Assembly (NCBI GenBank): GCA_015178975.1
Contig: WHVD01000023.1
Coordinates: forward strand, 744,001 to 808,000
DNA: 64,000 bases
Source: Hysterangium stoloniferum
Taxonomy: Eukaryota > Basidiomycota > Agaricomycetes > Hysterangiales > Hysterangiaceae
Direction: 5' to 3'
The notes below the pieces were generated by a model. The model made no database searches. It saw only the letters and a program-made list of their open reading frames with translations, and had not been told where the DNA came from. The position numbers and the translations under genes were made by a program. Shown here piece after piece: positions 11,656-22,175 of this stretch (positions are counted from its first letter, which is position 1; each line of letters begins with the position of its first letter).

Positions 11656-14490
11656 ATGCTGGGAAAGGGCATTTTCTGGACATCTCAACGCTTTCGGCAA
11701 TGTGACACCTTGGGAAGTACCATCCTCTCACCAATCCGACTCTGTCTCCCCGACTCCGATTTCGAGCTCGAGCTCAACGTCTCTTCGTCTCCAACCACCA
11801 TCTTGCCCCCAATCCATCAACAGGACCTATATAATACCTTGATGCATCCCAGAAGCAATAACTATCATCAACAATTGCAAGCCCAAGCTCAACTTCAGCA
11901 ATACCCAGGTCATGACGTTCCAGCCCCCACCCATCCCCTCATTCCCAATGATGACGAGGACCGGTTTTCCTTTAGCAAATATACACCGCCACTGCCGCCG
12001 CAGCCTCAGGATCAAATCCAAATACATGAGTCCGATTCAGGTTCCAGGTCCAAATTTCCATATACATATCAGCAGCGGCAGTAACGTGAACACCTCTCCA
12101 TAGCCTTCAATAATAGCAACAACAACAACAACATGCCCTTCAACACTACCCTTTGCCACGCCCATCACAGAACCCCTCGCCAGGACTCCCTTCCAAACTC
12201 TCGCAGGCGCACACTCAAGCACAGGTGCGAGGGCAGCTCCGACCTGGTCCGGTCCTTTTACTCTCTACGCCCGCACGGGCTGCAGCTGCGCAACAGGCTC
12301 AGGCGCAGGCACAGCAACAGCAGCAAAGTCAGGCGGAGAAACATGGTCAGAATCTACAACATCAATCGCCACGGGGTGCTAGTGTGAGGAGTATTGCGCC
12401 TGGACAGGTGAGTTGGATCTATGGTATGGATGTGGGGATTGGGATCTCAGTGTGGATTGTGTTGTTTGTGATTTTGTATACAGGTGCAGGGTGGACGGGC
12501 ATATATGCAGACGCAGACGCAGTTCCAGATGCAAGCGCAAGGTGAGAAGCGATTCTGAGCTTGAGGGGCTTGATCTTGAGGCTTATGCTCGAGTTTGCAA
12601 GGCCAAATGGGAGCTCAAGTACAACCACAAGTACAGACACAGATAGTATGACCGCATTCTCCCTTTGAGAGTCAATCACAATCACAATCACAATCACACC
12701 AATCTCAGCTTCAAGTCCTACCTCAATCCCAATCTCAAACTCAATCCCAGCCGCAGGCTCAATTCCAATCCCAAGCTCTCGCAAATGCTAAAGTAGGACA
12801 GGAAGTTACGCGACGACCTGCCGGCGCGTGTACGAGGTGTAAGAAAATAAAGGTGTGTATCTCGATTTTCCTTCCATTGTGGCTCTTTATCGCCGTTTTC
12901 ATTCATTTTTTATCTTCATTTTTTATCGCATTTTTCTCCTTTTTTTGTCCCTTTCTTTTTCATTTTATTTTCTGTTGGGTGGTGTTTGGCAGACATTTTC
13001 TATATACATGGGGATCTACGACGGCACGACATGGACGGACCACGGGTGTTTCTTGATGGCGGGGTCTACAACGTGGGGTTAGAATGTTGGTGTTGGACCT
13101 CTTCGTCTTCTATGACTGCCTTTATCTATGTTTGAGGAGAATATAATGGGAGTGGTGGCGCTATGTCCTTTCGCATCTGCGTGTATCGGTGGTTCGCAGC
13201 CGCACGTGGGGTATTTGTGCGAATGCGGGCTCCTCGGCCATTCCATCCCGAGCTATTCTTCTCCATTTCACTTCCTTGTCCTCTTTGTCTGTTTATGTCT
13301 ATTCTGACTGGACATTCGGGAGGTGGAGAGCGATTGATGAATAATCGGGATGGAATGGGACGGGGGTAAGTATACTATGTACTTTCTTTCCTTCTTCTTC
13401 CTAACTTGTCTGTATCGGATGTGTATGTGCGAGTGTTGGACTCCTCGACCGACCCATCCTGAACCCAACCCATCACTCCCAGCGTATAATCTTCTCTTGA
13501 CGCGGATATAACACCACTTCCTCTGTCCAAATTTGTCCTTGCTTGACACTCGCAAAGTGGATGTGTCAGTTGAAACGTCCACCGGATATGTTGGGATGGC
13601 GACCCTCCTGGCATCTATGGACCCTCGCCGTATGCTACATCTATCACGCTCGCGGGTGGAAAGGTCATTGAAGCGTTTGAAGGCGGGTGTCGGTAGCAGT
13701 TCCAAGAAAGAAGCAAATCTAGCAGATGGTCACACGGGAAAAAATTCAACGGAAGCTAAGTCTGGACTTGGACGCTGATGGGAGTGGCAGTGGATTGACG
13801 GTGGGGGGCGTGTTGGGACAACCTGAGAGAGCGGCGTTGATGGCGCTTGAGAAGGGTGGGAGGAAGACGAAGAATGCTACGCGTAGTGGTGCGGCCTCGG
13901 TATTGGGGATGCGTGAATGGGAGAGGGCGTAAGATGGTGATAGTGATGATGAATGGAGTAGTGAAGAGGAGGAGGCGATGAAGAGGGCCCTTGGGATGAA
14001 GAATTTGAGAGGAAGTGTAAGGTTGTAGATGAAGAAGGCGGAGTCTCAGGAACAGAAACAGGAACACCAAGCTGGAGATGGACAAAGTTACCTCGCACGT
14101 GCTATAAAACCTCTCCCCTTTACCGCTCACCTCCACCCGAACACGCTCTCCTCCCGATATGCACCAATGGGTGTGCTTGCACGGCTTAGTCTCGAAGGGG
14201 CCTGTGTTGTTTCAAAACCTGTTCTTCAACATCATCGTCATCATCAATAATAAAAAGTGAAGAAGGTTCCGAGTCTAGGCTGAACGCTACCTATGATGAA
14301 GACTCCGACATCGAACATGACGAAGACGACGTTGAAACAGAATCCGAATCTGAAACCACCGAAAAATTCGGCTCGACAGATTACTTCGCCCAGGGCCTGC
14401 CTCCAACCCTGCACTAAGGAGGGTCTTAAACACGCGCACTGCCCCGCCCGCTATTCTTGCCAGTGGGTTGGTGGACTGTCGCCCGCTTTC
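11656..14490 (+). pseudogene. Zn2Cys6 fungal transcription factor, broken
   Basis: Parts appear in the order expected for a fungal zinc-cluster activator. There is a Gln/Pro-rich N-terminus (about 11820-12780) with introns ending near 12482 and 12600. RRPAGACTRCKKIK (12809-12852), the first half of a Zn2Cys6 cluster, ends at a GTGTGT donor. An acidic stretch lies near 13940-13990, APMGVLARLSLEG near 14165, and near 14375-14480 DYFAQGL followed, after a frame change, by RVLNTRTAPPAILASGLVDC. The last two match the conserved segment after the DNA-binding domain. The second half of the zinc cluster was not found, an in-frame TGA lies near 12648, and at least one frameshift is needed at about 14400. 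The rest of the regulatory domain is missing, so it is inactive. Confidence 0.6.
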
Positions 14491-14839
14491 GTGAATCATA
14501 TTGTATTCATTGTTATTGATCAGCCTAACCTACTATCGTCACATCGAATGTTACTTGTTCAAAGTAGTCATGATTCATAATATTATATGAAGCGTTGTTG
14601 AAATAAAATATGGAAGCTCACAACAATCAGAAGCAAAGACGAGTGTGATTTCCGTTTGACCCTCTGTGTCTCGTATGAGGCAAACGGATAGCGTAAATAC
14701 AAAAATCTATACTAGTTATATACGCCTTGAGAACAATAGACGTATGGCAACAAAAGGTTACGCTGAACAATGGGGTGGCAAACTCAACACTAACACTATG
14801 CCAGAAGCAACTTGAATCCAATGTGAGTGTTGCTGATTA
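14491..14839. other. No gene recognised
   Basis: AT-rich flank between the transcription-factor remnant and the tandem array. Nothing is visible. Confidence 0.4.
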
Positions 14840-15960
14840 CTATTTTGTTGTGGAAATGCCATCAGAGCAACTTCTTAATTAATCTCCACACTGTCTTGCA
14901 ATCAGGATAATTCCCTAAATATTCCTGGACACTCTCTGACACTCAGATAATATATTCTAAGCCTTGCATTGCAATCAGAGTGGCTGCTTAATATTTTCTG
15001 AGCACTGTCTATCATCCTCTGTCCACTGTGGCACAACCAGATCACCCCCTTAATTAATCTGAGCATTGTCTTGCAATCAGATCAGCTTCTTAATTAATCT
15101 GACCTGAGTATTCCAACCAGATCATTTTCCCTTAATTAATCTGGGCCACATGCTGTCATCACAACAGCTTCTTAATTAATGTCCACACACTGTCCTGCAA
15201 TCAGGATAATTCCCCAAATATTCAAGGACACTCTCTCATACTTGATAAGATATTCTAAGCCTTGCATTGCAATCAGATCAGCTGCTAAATATTTCCTGGG
15301 CACTGTCTATCATCCCCTGTCCACTGTGGCACAACCAGATCACCCCCTTAATTAATCTGAGTCTTGTGTTGCAACCAGATCAGCTTCTTAAGTAATCTGA
15401 GGATTGTCTTGAAATCAGATCAGCTTCTTAATTAATCTGAGCCTTGTACAAAAACCAGATCATTTTCCCTTAATTAATCTGGGCCACATGCTGTCATCAC
15501 AGCAGCTTCTTAATTAATTTGAACACACTGTCCTGCAATCAGGATAATTCCCTAAATATTCAAGGACACTCTCTGATACTTAGATAAAATATTCTATGCC
15601 TTGCATTGCAATCAGAATAGCTGCTAAATACTTTATGAGCACTGTCTAGCATCCTCTGTCCACTGTGGCACAACCAGATCACCCCCTTAATTAATCTGAG
15701 CCTTGTGCTGCAACCAGATCAGCCTCTTAATTAATCTGAGCTGTGTTGCAACCAGATCAGCCTCTTAATGAATCTGAGCCATCCTTTACAACCAGCTTAA
15801 TTTCATTTAATTAATCTGGCCCTGCTGCTGAAACCAGCTCAGCCCATTAATTAATCTGAGCCTTATCCTGATGCCAGATTACCCCCTTAATTAATACCCC
15901 CCCTTGTGCCCCAACCAGAGCACCCCTTAATAAACCTAAACCCAATCTACCAATCACATC
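14840..15960. repeat. Two-level AT-rich tandem array
   Basis: The inner unit is about 36-40 bp and is built around CTTAATTAATCTGAG followed by a CAACCAGATCAG or CAATCAGATCAG motif. It occurs some twenty times with variation. A longer block beginning CACACTGTC(C/T)TGCAATCAGG recurs at about 14887, 15186 and 15526, so the outer period is about 299 and 340 bp; the difference equals one inner unit. It is probably the upstream part of a transposon, since a TATA box and a dispersed repeat follow directly. Confidence 0.85.
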
Positions 15961-15990
15961 ATTGTCACATTGAGCACAAAGACTCTCAAC

Positions 15991-15998
15991 ATATAAAT
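15991..15998 (+). promoter_or_regulatory. TATA box after the tandem array
   Basis: ATATAAATAG lies 30 bp past the end of the array and is followed by pyrimidine-rich sequence. The downstream block (16203-16398) is dispersed at 5365-5560, which fits a transcribed mobile element. No experimental support. Confidence 0.45.
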
Positions 15999-16202
15999 AG
16001 TGGGGTGTCTACCCCCCATCTCCCTCATCCTGACTTTCCCAGTCATCCCCTCATCCAAACTATCAAGTGTCAATCCTTGTCACTATCCTCTGTCTCATCT
16101 CTCTCATATCCTGCCCTCTGTTGGCTTGATCTACTGCACTGTGAGCATGTGTCATGATCTTCTACCTTGCAACTTTGATCTTGATACTTTTCTTTGTTTA
16201 TC

Positions 16203-16398
16203 TATCTCTAGTCTAGACAATTCACTTATTCACCTCTTGTTTGTTCTATCCCTCCATCCTTGTCACTGTGCAACCTCTGCACTCCTCTATTGGACCACTG
16301 CCTTGTTTGTTGGGATTTAACTGCAAAGGTGAATGCACTCTGTCTGACTTACCTTTAGGTACCTTTGATTTCTATCTTCTTCATTGTTGCTTACATTT
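16203..16398 (+). repeat. Dispersed repeat, first copy of 5365-5560
   Basis: Matches 5365-5560. The homology is cut after GCTTACATT, where TGTTAGGG begins at 16399. This could be an LTR terminus, but no duplication was found to prove it. Confidence 0.65.
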
Positions 16399-16491
16399 TG
16401 TTAGGGTATATACATGGCGGGTTTCCAGAGAAACCCGTGGGATATCCAGTGGGACTTGGCTTCAGCTTATAGGCTGGGTAGGGAAGGGAAA

Positions 16492-16885
16492 TGTAAAGAG
16501 TGGTGGAAGTTCTGACCATTCTATATATGAAGAAGGGGAGGAAGAATGATTCAAGTGGAGGCCTCGACTGTTATAGTTCGAGGCCTGAAGTGTTAGATAG
16601 CTCAGATAATGCTACCTATGTGGTAGCTGACACATTATCCTGATCACTGCTCGCTGTAGACCTAGTTTATGTCTTACGAGTGGTGGTGCTTGGGTAAAAG
16701 TGTGTCTCAGTTCTATTTGGTGCTGAGTGCACCCACAAGTATACACAGAGCTTCGAACTACTGAAATGGTGCAATATTTGAAGAATATAAAGGATAGAAA
16801 AATGTGAATAAAATGTGTAAAATATAAATAAAATAAAAGGAGTGTTTTACCACAATGAAACTGTGGTAAAAGCATACTCCTCACA
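16492..16885 (+). mobile_element. LTR family A, copy 1 (394 bp, degenerate)
   Basis: Begins TGTAAAGAGTGGTGGAAG and ends CATACTCCTCACA. It aligns to the reverse complement of 38686-39287 over its 3' 190 bp and its first 40 bp, and to 45514-46147 at the 5' end. Unlike those two it has no target-site duplication, so it is old or rearranged. The 3' hairpin (16839-16880) has arms TTTTACCACA and TGTGGTAAAA. Confidence 0.65.
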
Positions 16886-18424
16886 GTGCCCCCCAGTTTG
16901 AAGGGATGTGCTATGCAAAGTTCTGAAAAGTTTCAGGGATGCCCCCCAGGTGTCTTGTGTGGAGCCCCCCAAACTGCAAGGTACCAAGACTCCAGCATTC
17001 AAAGAGAGGTTGATGGGTTTAGGAGCGGTGAGGGAAGATATTGATGTGGAAAGGGGAAAAAAAAATGGATCCATTCTTTTCCTTCCAGTCCCTAGTTGAG
17101 CACTCCTCCAGTTCTCGAACAGCAAATAGACTACTTGATAGCCTGTAGACACTGCCACATTGTCTCCTTCTGGGACATGAGGCATTCCTTGTAGTAGATA
17201 TCCTGTAGGCAGACAGACTGTCATGTAACTTGTTGGGCAGTGCATCTTGGGGTTAGGAGGGTAGGCTATCATTAGAGTCCATTGGAATGACCTCCTCCTT
17301 AAATGAGTACTGGAGGAGGTTCATGATGCTTCACTGTGGCCAGATAGTGTAAGACTCGGAATTAGGATCTTCCCATGCTGCTAGTCTGTGGGACCTAGCA
17401 GCATACACAATGCTGTGAGCCTTCCTGGCCAGGATGTATACTCTATACCCCCTATACCACCCCCCATTTGCGATATTGTGGTTCCACCACAATCTCACAA
17501 ATTAACCATTATCGTGCACAGTTAGGTTGTGGTCTGTGTTCCCAAAAGGTCTAGCCCATGGTGGGTCTAGAATGTGTCCAGAAATGCTGCGAGTAGGTGG
17601 GTGGGTCCAGAGGAAAAAAGAAAAAATCACAAAATTGACTGAGTTCAGTGCAATTGTGACAGTGAACCAAAATATGGCACTGGGGTTGGGTGTGTACACT
17701 TTCCACAGTTCCCTCCAGATGTATCCAGTAAAAGTAAAGTGGAGGGGGTGGAGGGGAAAGGGTCCATGTCTGTTGGCAAGATGTTGTCAGGGCACGGTGT
17801 TGTGCAACCAGAGGGCTATAAGCACATTGACATGTGTGGGAAGGATGCTCGTGAATTCAACCGTGAGTGACAAGTGCATTGACATGACTCGTGAATTTGA
17901 CTGCGAGCAACGAGCACATTTTGTAGGCATCAAAGATGCTAAGAGCACCAGGTGGAGGTGAAATTGAAGATTTGCTGAATTTCTGGGATAGTGAATTTAT
18001 TGTCGCAGACTCTCTTCTTCTGAACCCAAACCTGAACCCATGGATACATTGTTGAAAAATGTTGCACACTGAACCCAAGCCGAACTGAACCATTGCCACA
18101 CCTTGTTGAATAGTGTGCACCGAACCCATAAGTTGCGAAGGTCAGAAAGGCAAAGCTTCGACTATTTCAGTGCCAAGCTTTAGTGGAGGGGAAGGCTAAG
18201 GGTAGGTGACCTTGAAAGTCAAGATGGTGTGAAGGCTTCATTGTGAGGTGACACGGCCCTACACCCACATGTGTCCATAGGTTTTGGAGGTCAGTCCTTT
18301 AGTCTGTTTCATGCTCGACTGTCAACCTCACATCCTCATCGTTTAGAAAGACTGGGTAAGGTATGTCCACCTCTCTGGCGTCACCTTGCTCGGTGATGCC
18401 ATCTACATACTGACTTGCACACCT
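16886..18424. other. No gene recognised
   Basis: Contains the palindromic 57-bp repeat at 17443-17499. The 141-codon minus frame at 16847-17272 has no family resemblance and runs into the LTR, so I do not call it a gene. The pair CTGAACCCA/CCGAACCCA near 18020-18125 is a small local repetition. Confidence 0.35.
17443..17499. repeat. Palindromic direct repeat, left copy (pairs with 19911-19967)
   Basis: About 57 bp sharing CTATACCCCCTATAC, ATATTGT and ACAATCTCACA with 19911-19967. The core ATTGTGGT-TCC-ACCACAAT is a perfect 8-bp palindrome with a 3-nt loop. The two copies bracket 2.4 kb that contains the 23-bp minisatellite. Confidence 0.65.
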
Positions 18425-18792
18425 TTGAACTGCTGCACAGTGCACCCTTGAACTGCTGCACAGTGCACCCTTGAACTGCTGCACAGTGCACCCTTGAACT
18501 GCTGCACAGTGCACCCTTGAACTGCTGCACAGTGCACCCTTGAACTGCTGCACAGTGCACCCTTGAACTGCTGCACAGTGCACCCTTGAACTGCTGCACA
18601 GTGCACCCTTGAACTGCTGCACAGTGCACCCTTGAACTGCTGCACAGTGCACCCTTGAACTGCTGCACAGTGCACCCTTGAACTGCTGCACAGTGCACCC
18701 TTGAACTGCTGCACAGTGCACCCTTGAACTGCTGCACAGTGCACCCTTGAACTGCTGCACAGTGCACCCTTGAACTGCTGCACAGTGCACCC
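18425..18792. repeat. Minisatellite, 16 perfect 23-bp units
   Basis: The 368 bp equal exactly 16 x 23. Every unit starts TTGAACTGCTGCACAG and ends TGCACCC, and I see no variant inside the array. Each unit holds the 11-bp palindrome TGCAC-A-GTGCA. The right border decays at once into a related degenerate field. The 23-bp period shifts the frame every unit, so all minus frames read a Cys/Gln/Val-rich peptide; these frames (such as 18299-19081) are artefacts of the repeat. Confidence 0.95.
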
Positions 18793-19830
18793 TTGAACTG
18801 CTGTGCAGCACACCCTCGAACCACACCCCTGCTGCACTTGGCACACCTGCACACCCATGCAGTGCATCTTCAAGCCATGCCCATGCACCTGTGTGGCATG
18901 TGTGCACTCCCATGCAACGTACTTGCACACTTGCACACTTGTGCACCCATGCAGTGCGCCCACATCCACATGCGACACTCATACGCTGGCACTTATGCAT
19001 CCACACACCTGCGCTGTCGCACCTGCATCCACCCACTGCACATGGGCACCACATCCACATGCCATACCCATACACCCACACCTATGCAGCACACCCATGC
19101 GGCGCATTTGCATATCTGTGTGGCACATTTGTGTATCTGCACGGTGCACTTGCGGCCCCGTGCAGTGCAGTTGAACACTCGTGCACCTGTGTGGTGCTGA
19201 AGAGTTTGTTTGACGCAATGTTGCTGCATAGTCACAATGATGCAGTTATCCAGGCGATGATTCTGAGCAGAGCGCCATGTGTGGTGTTTGCACATGTGGC
19301 GAAGGTACCGCAGAGTATCGTGCCCCATTAAACCAACTCCTATCCTCTCCCCATCTCAACGCTCTTCACACCATAGATGAAGGCTGTTGCTGCTGCACAC
19401 ATAAAGTCCCCACCTCCGGATCCAGATCCATGCACTTGTACACTTATGCCCCCGTGCAGCACATTCATGCAGCCGTGTGATGTGTTGGCACACTCATGCA
19501 GTGTGCTTGCACACCCGTGCGATGTGTTAACATGCTTGTGCAGTGTGCTTGCACACCCATGTGGCATATTTGCACACCCACACAATGCACTTGTGTAACT
19601 GCACGATGTGTTGGCTGCTCGCACAGCATGCAATGTGTTCACACATCCATGCAGCATGCTTGCGCACCTGTGCAGCTACGTGCTCACGCACTGCACCCAC
19701 CTCTCGACCGTTTAATCGGCGAGACTGGGTACATAGTTGTTTGCACACTGCCACACCCATATCCATGCGCTGCACCCATACTGCCACACACTCGCACCTA
19801 AGTGCTCATGCACTGCACCCCACTCTCGAC
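18793..19830. repeat. Degenerate TGCA/GCAC-rich repeat field
   Basis: The stretch is saturated with CACACCCATGCAGTG-like words. Between 19480 and 19700 the words fall into a 21-nt period (CACACCCRTGCAGTGTGCTTG with substitutions), about ten units. Because 21 is a multiple of 3, every frame reads a Cys/His/Met/Thr repeat, which explains the apparent Cys/His-rich frames on both strands. Probably an old relative of the adjacent minisatellite. Confidence 0.75.
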
Positions 19831-19870
19831 TGTTCCATCGGTGAGACTGGTGATGTAGTCGTTTGCATGC
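19681..19870. repeat. Direct repeat of about 67 bp, two copies
   Basis: 19681-19747 and 19803-19870 share TGCTCAYGCACTGCACCC, CTCTCGAC, ATCGG and GAGACTGG with the same spacing, about 80 percent identical by eye. They lie at the right end of the degenerate repeat field. Confidence 0.7.
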
Positions 19871-19910
19871 TCTTGCTGGCCATAGGTGATGATCCCATAT
19901 GTGCCTTCTC

Positions 19911-19967
19911 CTATACCCCCTATACTGCCCCCCTGTTGCAATATTGTTGTTCCAGAACAATCTCACA
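19911..19967. repeat. Palindromic direct repeat, right copy (pairs with 17443-17499)
   Basis: The core is ATTGTTGT-TCC-AGAACAAT. Compared with the left copy one stem pair has changed on both sides (G:C to T:A), while another pair is now mismatched. Confidence 0.6.
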
Positions 19968-20768
19968 ACATAATGATTGTCCCCCACACAACATAATGTT
20001 TGAGGGATGATGGATGAAGGAGATTACGGCATATTTATACTTTGTCCCTTTTTGCTCAGAATTGGACTGGGTCTTCGATTCGGAGGCATTGGATGTTCCT
20101 TGTTGAGTATCTGACTGATCAAGACCGGTCTCTGAAGAAATGGAGAGTAGAGCTTCTCCGTCAGCCATTGTTGTATGGTGTCAGAAAGAGGAAGCCCCGA
20201 ATGGGTCCACAATGGCACCCAATCGATCGAGTGAGGTTGATTTACGTACGATTTCGGTAAGCGAACAGACAACTCAAACGAGCAATGCCCCCCCTTCGAG
20301 GACATTTCCGAAACAACGCTAAAGGGTAAAGGATACATACACATATATCATTGGTTCACGCAGGTGGCAATATACCTCACATCTTATCATCTTATAAAAT
20401 GGTATTTTTCTTACTGATTGGCCCTCCAGGGGCTAAAGCTGAATCCCCTCCATCAGGTAAATACATCTCCCACCACACCCTTCTCCACTCGCACCGCATT
20501 ATAATACAACCGACCCATCACGCAAGGCTTACCCACCCATTACCCAGTCGTCCCAGGTTTCATCTTTTTCCCTGAGCCATCCACCCTGCCGCCTTATCTG
20601 TCCGAGTACTCCCTCATCTCCAGCATACCGTTGGTGCCGGTTTATGTACTGTCCCTGACTCCCTATACCAGGAACAAGAGAAGACGTCCCCCCCCCCGGT
20701 AGGTCAGGGTGAGAATCCACATCTGGTCCATCAGCATCTCCTTCTCCATCGCCCCCTCCATCCCCTAC
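19968..20768. other. No gene recognised
   Basis: Only short frames without family resemblance. The right part (20529-20720) is open and GC-rich on the minus strand, like the block that follows. Confidence 0.3.
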
Positions 20769-21239
20769 TCACCAACCAGCCTCTCGGCCCCCTTCCCCAT
20801 CTTCGAATACCCCAGGCAAAACCCTCCCCTCTGCCCGCACGCGTACACTCTCAAACCCAGCACCGGGACAGAGCGCCGCAAAGGTGCACTGTAGCGCATC
20901 GGTCATGCTTGGCCCAGACCCAGTCAGATTCGGACCCGGATTCGAACTCGCCCACAGCTTCGCATCAAGCTCGTTAATCGAATACCACCCCTCCCCCCCG
21001 CCGCGTTCTCGGCTCCGACCATGATGATGATCCTGGTCTGCAATGTCTCCAAAGGGGAACCGGTGATTTGGACGCCTTCGGACGGCGTCGTCGGGGAGGA
21101 GGGAGAGGGGGTGATTGCGGCTGCGGCTGCGACTGCGTTTGGTGATACGATGCAGTGGGGTATAGGTGGAAGAAGACTTTGACGACGAGCTTACGCCTAC
21201 AGGCAATCTTGCGAGAGATCCATGACGGAGTGGGTGCAA
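20769..21239 (-). other. Open GC-rich minus-strand stretch, possible exon
   Basis: A 156-codon frame with Ser/Arg/Pro-rich low complexity and a Gly/Glu-rich end. It follows the conserved gene at 21317-22108 on the same strand and could be a further exon or a neighbouring gene. I recognise no domain. Confidence 0.3.
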
Positions 21240-21316
21240 GAGCGCCAGTTTATGTGGTGGAAGTGGTGGCGTTGCATGTTGGTGGCGAGTGACATGACGA
21301 GGACGAAAGAGCGGAT

Positions 21317-22108
21317 TTAAAGGGAAGGCGGCGGGGGATTTTTGAAGTGAGATGCGGAAGGGGGTTCGAAGATGCGGGGGTGGTGGTTCTGTGGGAGGTT
21401 TACAGAGTTCGGACTGGGACTGGGACTGGGCGCGGGTGAAGGAGTTTGAGCTGGTGCTGGGTGGAGTCCTGCGGGATGAAAGGGTTGCTGTTGGTGTGGC
21501 TGCTGTTGGCTGCCTTTTGAGATGGACGGGATGGAGGGACGGGCGGTGGGTTGGGAACTATGTCTGCTTAGAGCTACGTCCGACTTGATACAAGCTTTTT
21601 TAGAATCTGAAGCAGACGAAAATGGCTCTGGATTCGCTGCAAAGTTCGCCGATAAGCTTGACTGTCACCCCGTAACGAATATTGATTCCTAACTGAACTT
21701 ACCTGGGACAAATACCAGTGAATCGTCTACAGCAGCACCATATTGTGGATGGCAAACAACTCTCATGACCGCGAAAAACTGGCCACCAGTCAAGACGTCC
21801 TGTGGCCCTAACTCTGGTGCAAAATTCTTCAAAATCTGCAAGTCTTCCAATGTCAAGATTGGGCCTTTATTTCCTCTCATCCACGACCTGACTCACCTGG
21901 TCAATGATCGTGCCATCTACATACGCCCCGTATCGTCCTCTAATCCACCCCCGAGCCTCCCTCACACTAAGAATCACTGTCTCCCACTGTGTCCTTACCT
22001 GGAGACACCCCTGGACCCGCCAGCTCCGAAAGCGACTATATACGCCGCATAATCTGCATCCGACAGTGCAGACACATGCAGCGTTGGTGGTTGAGGTGTT
22101 CGCAGCAT
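21317..22108 (-). pseudogene. Conserved Agaricomycete protein of unknown function, probably frameshifted
   Basis: The start is the ATG at 22108 (MLRTPQPPTLHVSALSDADY). Exon 1 runs to about 21999, exon 2 ends at 21897 (WETVILSVREARGWIRGRYG, then IIDQ), exon 3 is 21835-21703 (ILKNFAPELGPQDVLTGGQF) and exon 4 is 21636-21317 (Pro/Ser/Gln-rich, ending NPPPPSL). Introns are 61 and 66 nt, with GTGAGT and GTAAGT donors. I recall this N-terminal module from Agaricomycete proteins with proline-rich tails. Its helical pattern recalls EH-like domains, but that is a weak guess. Exons 1 and 2 cannot be joined in frame by a normal intron, since only about 12 nt separate the usable donor and acceptor, so a 1-2 base indel near 22000 is likely. 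A LINE sits 54 bp upstream of the ATG. Confidence 0.5.
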
Positions 22109-22161
22109 AATGGGCTGCAACACTGAGGTTGGGAATTGATTTTCGCGTTCGCGTCTGGAAT

Positions 22162-22175
22162 GGAAGTGGCGTGAC
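22162..22175. repeat. LINE target-site duplication, left copy
   Basis: GGAAGTGGCGTGAC, repeated perfectly at 28186-28199 after the poly(A) tail. Confidence 0.95.

Noticed and set aside
16847..17272. 141-codon minus-strand frame
   Set aside because: It overlaps the end of LTR A, has no family resemblance, and composition alone can explain it.
18425..18792. CRISPR-like array
   Set aside because: Units are head to tail with no spacers, and the genome is eukaryotic; this is a minisatellite.
18299..19081. Long minus-strand frame with a repeated Cys/Gln/Ser/Val peptide
   Set aside because: It is the 23-bp minisatellite read in successive frames; all three minus frames are open in the same way, so there is no coding evidence.
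18793..19331. Cys/His-rich frames resembling metallothionein or zinc-finger proteins
   Set aside because: They arise from TGCA/GCAC-rich repeats on both strands, without start context, introns or conserved spacing of cysteines.
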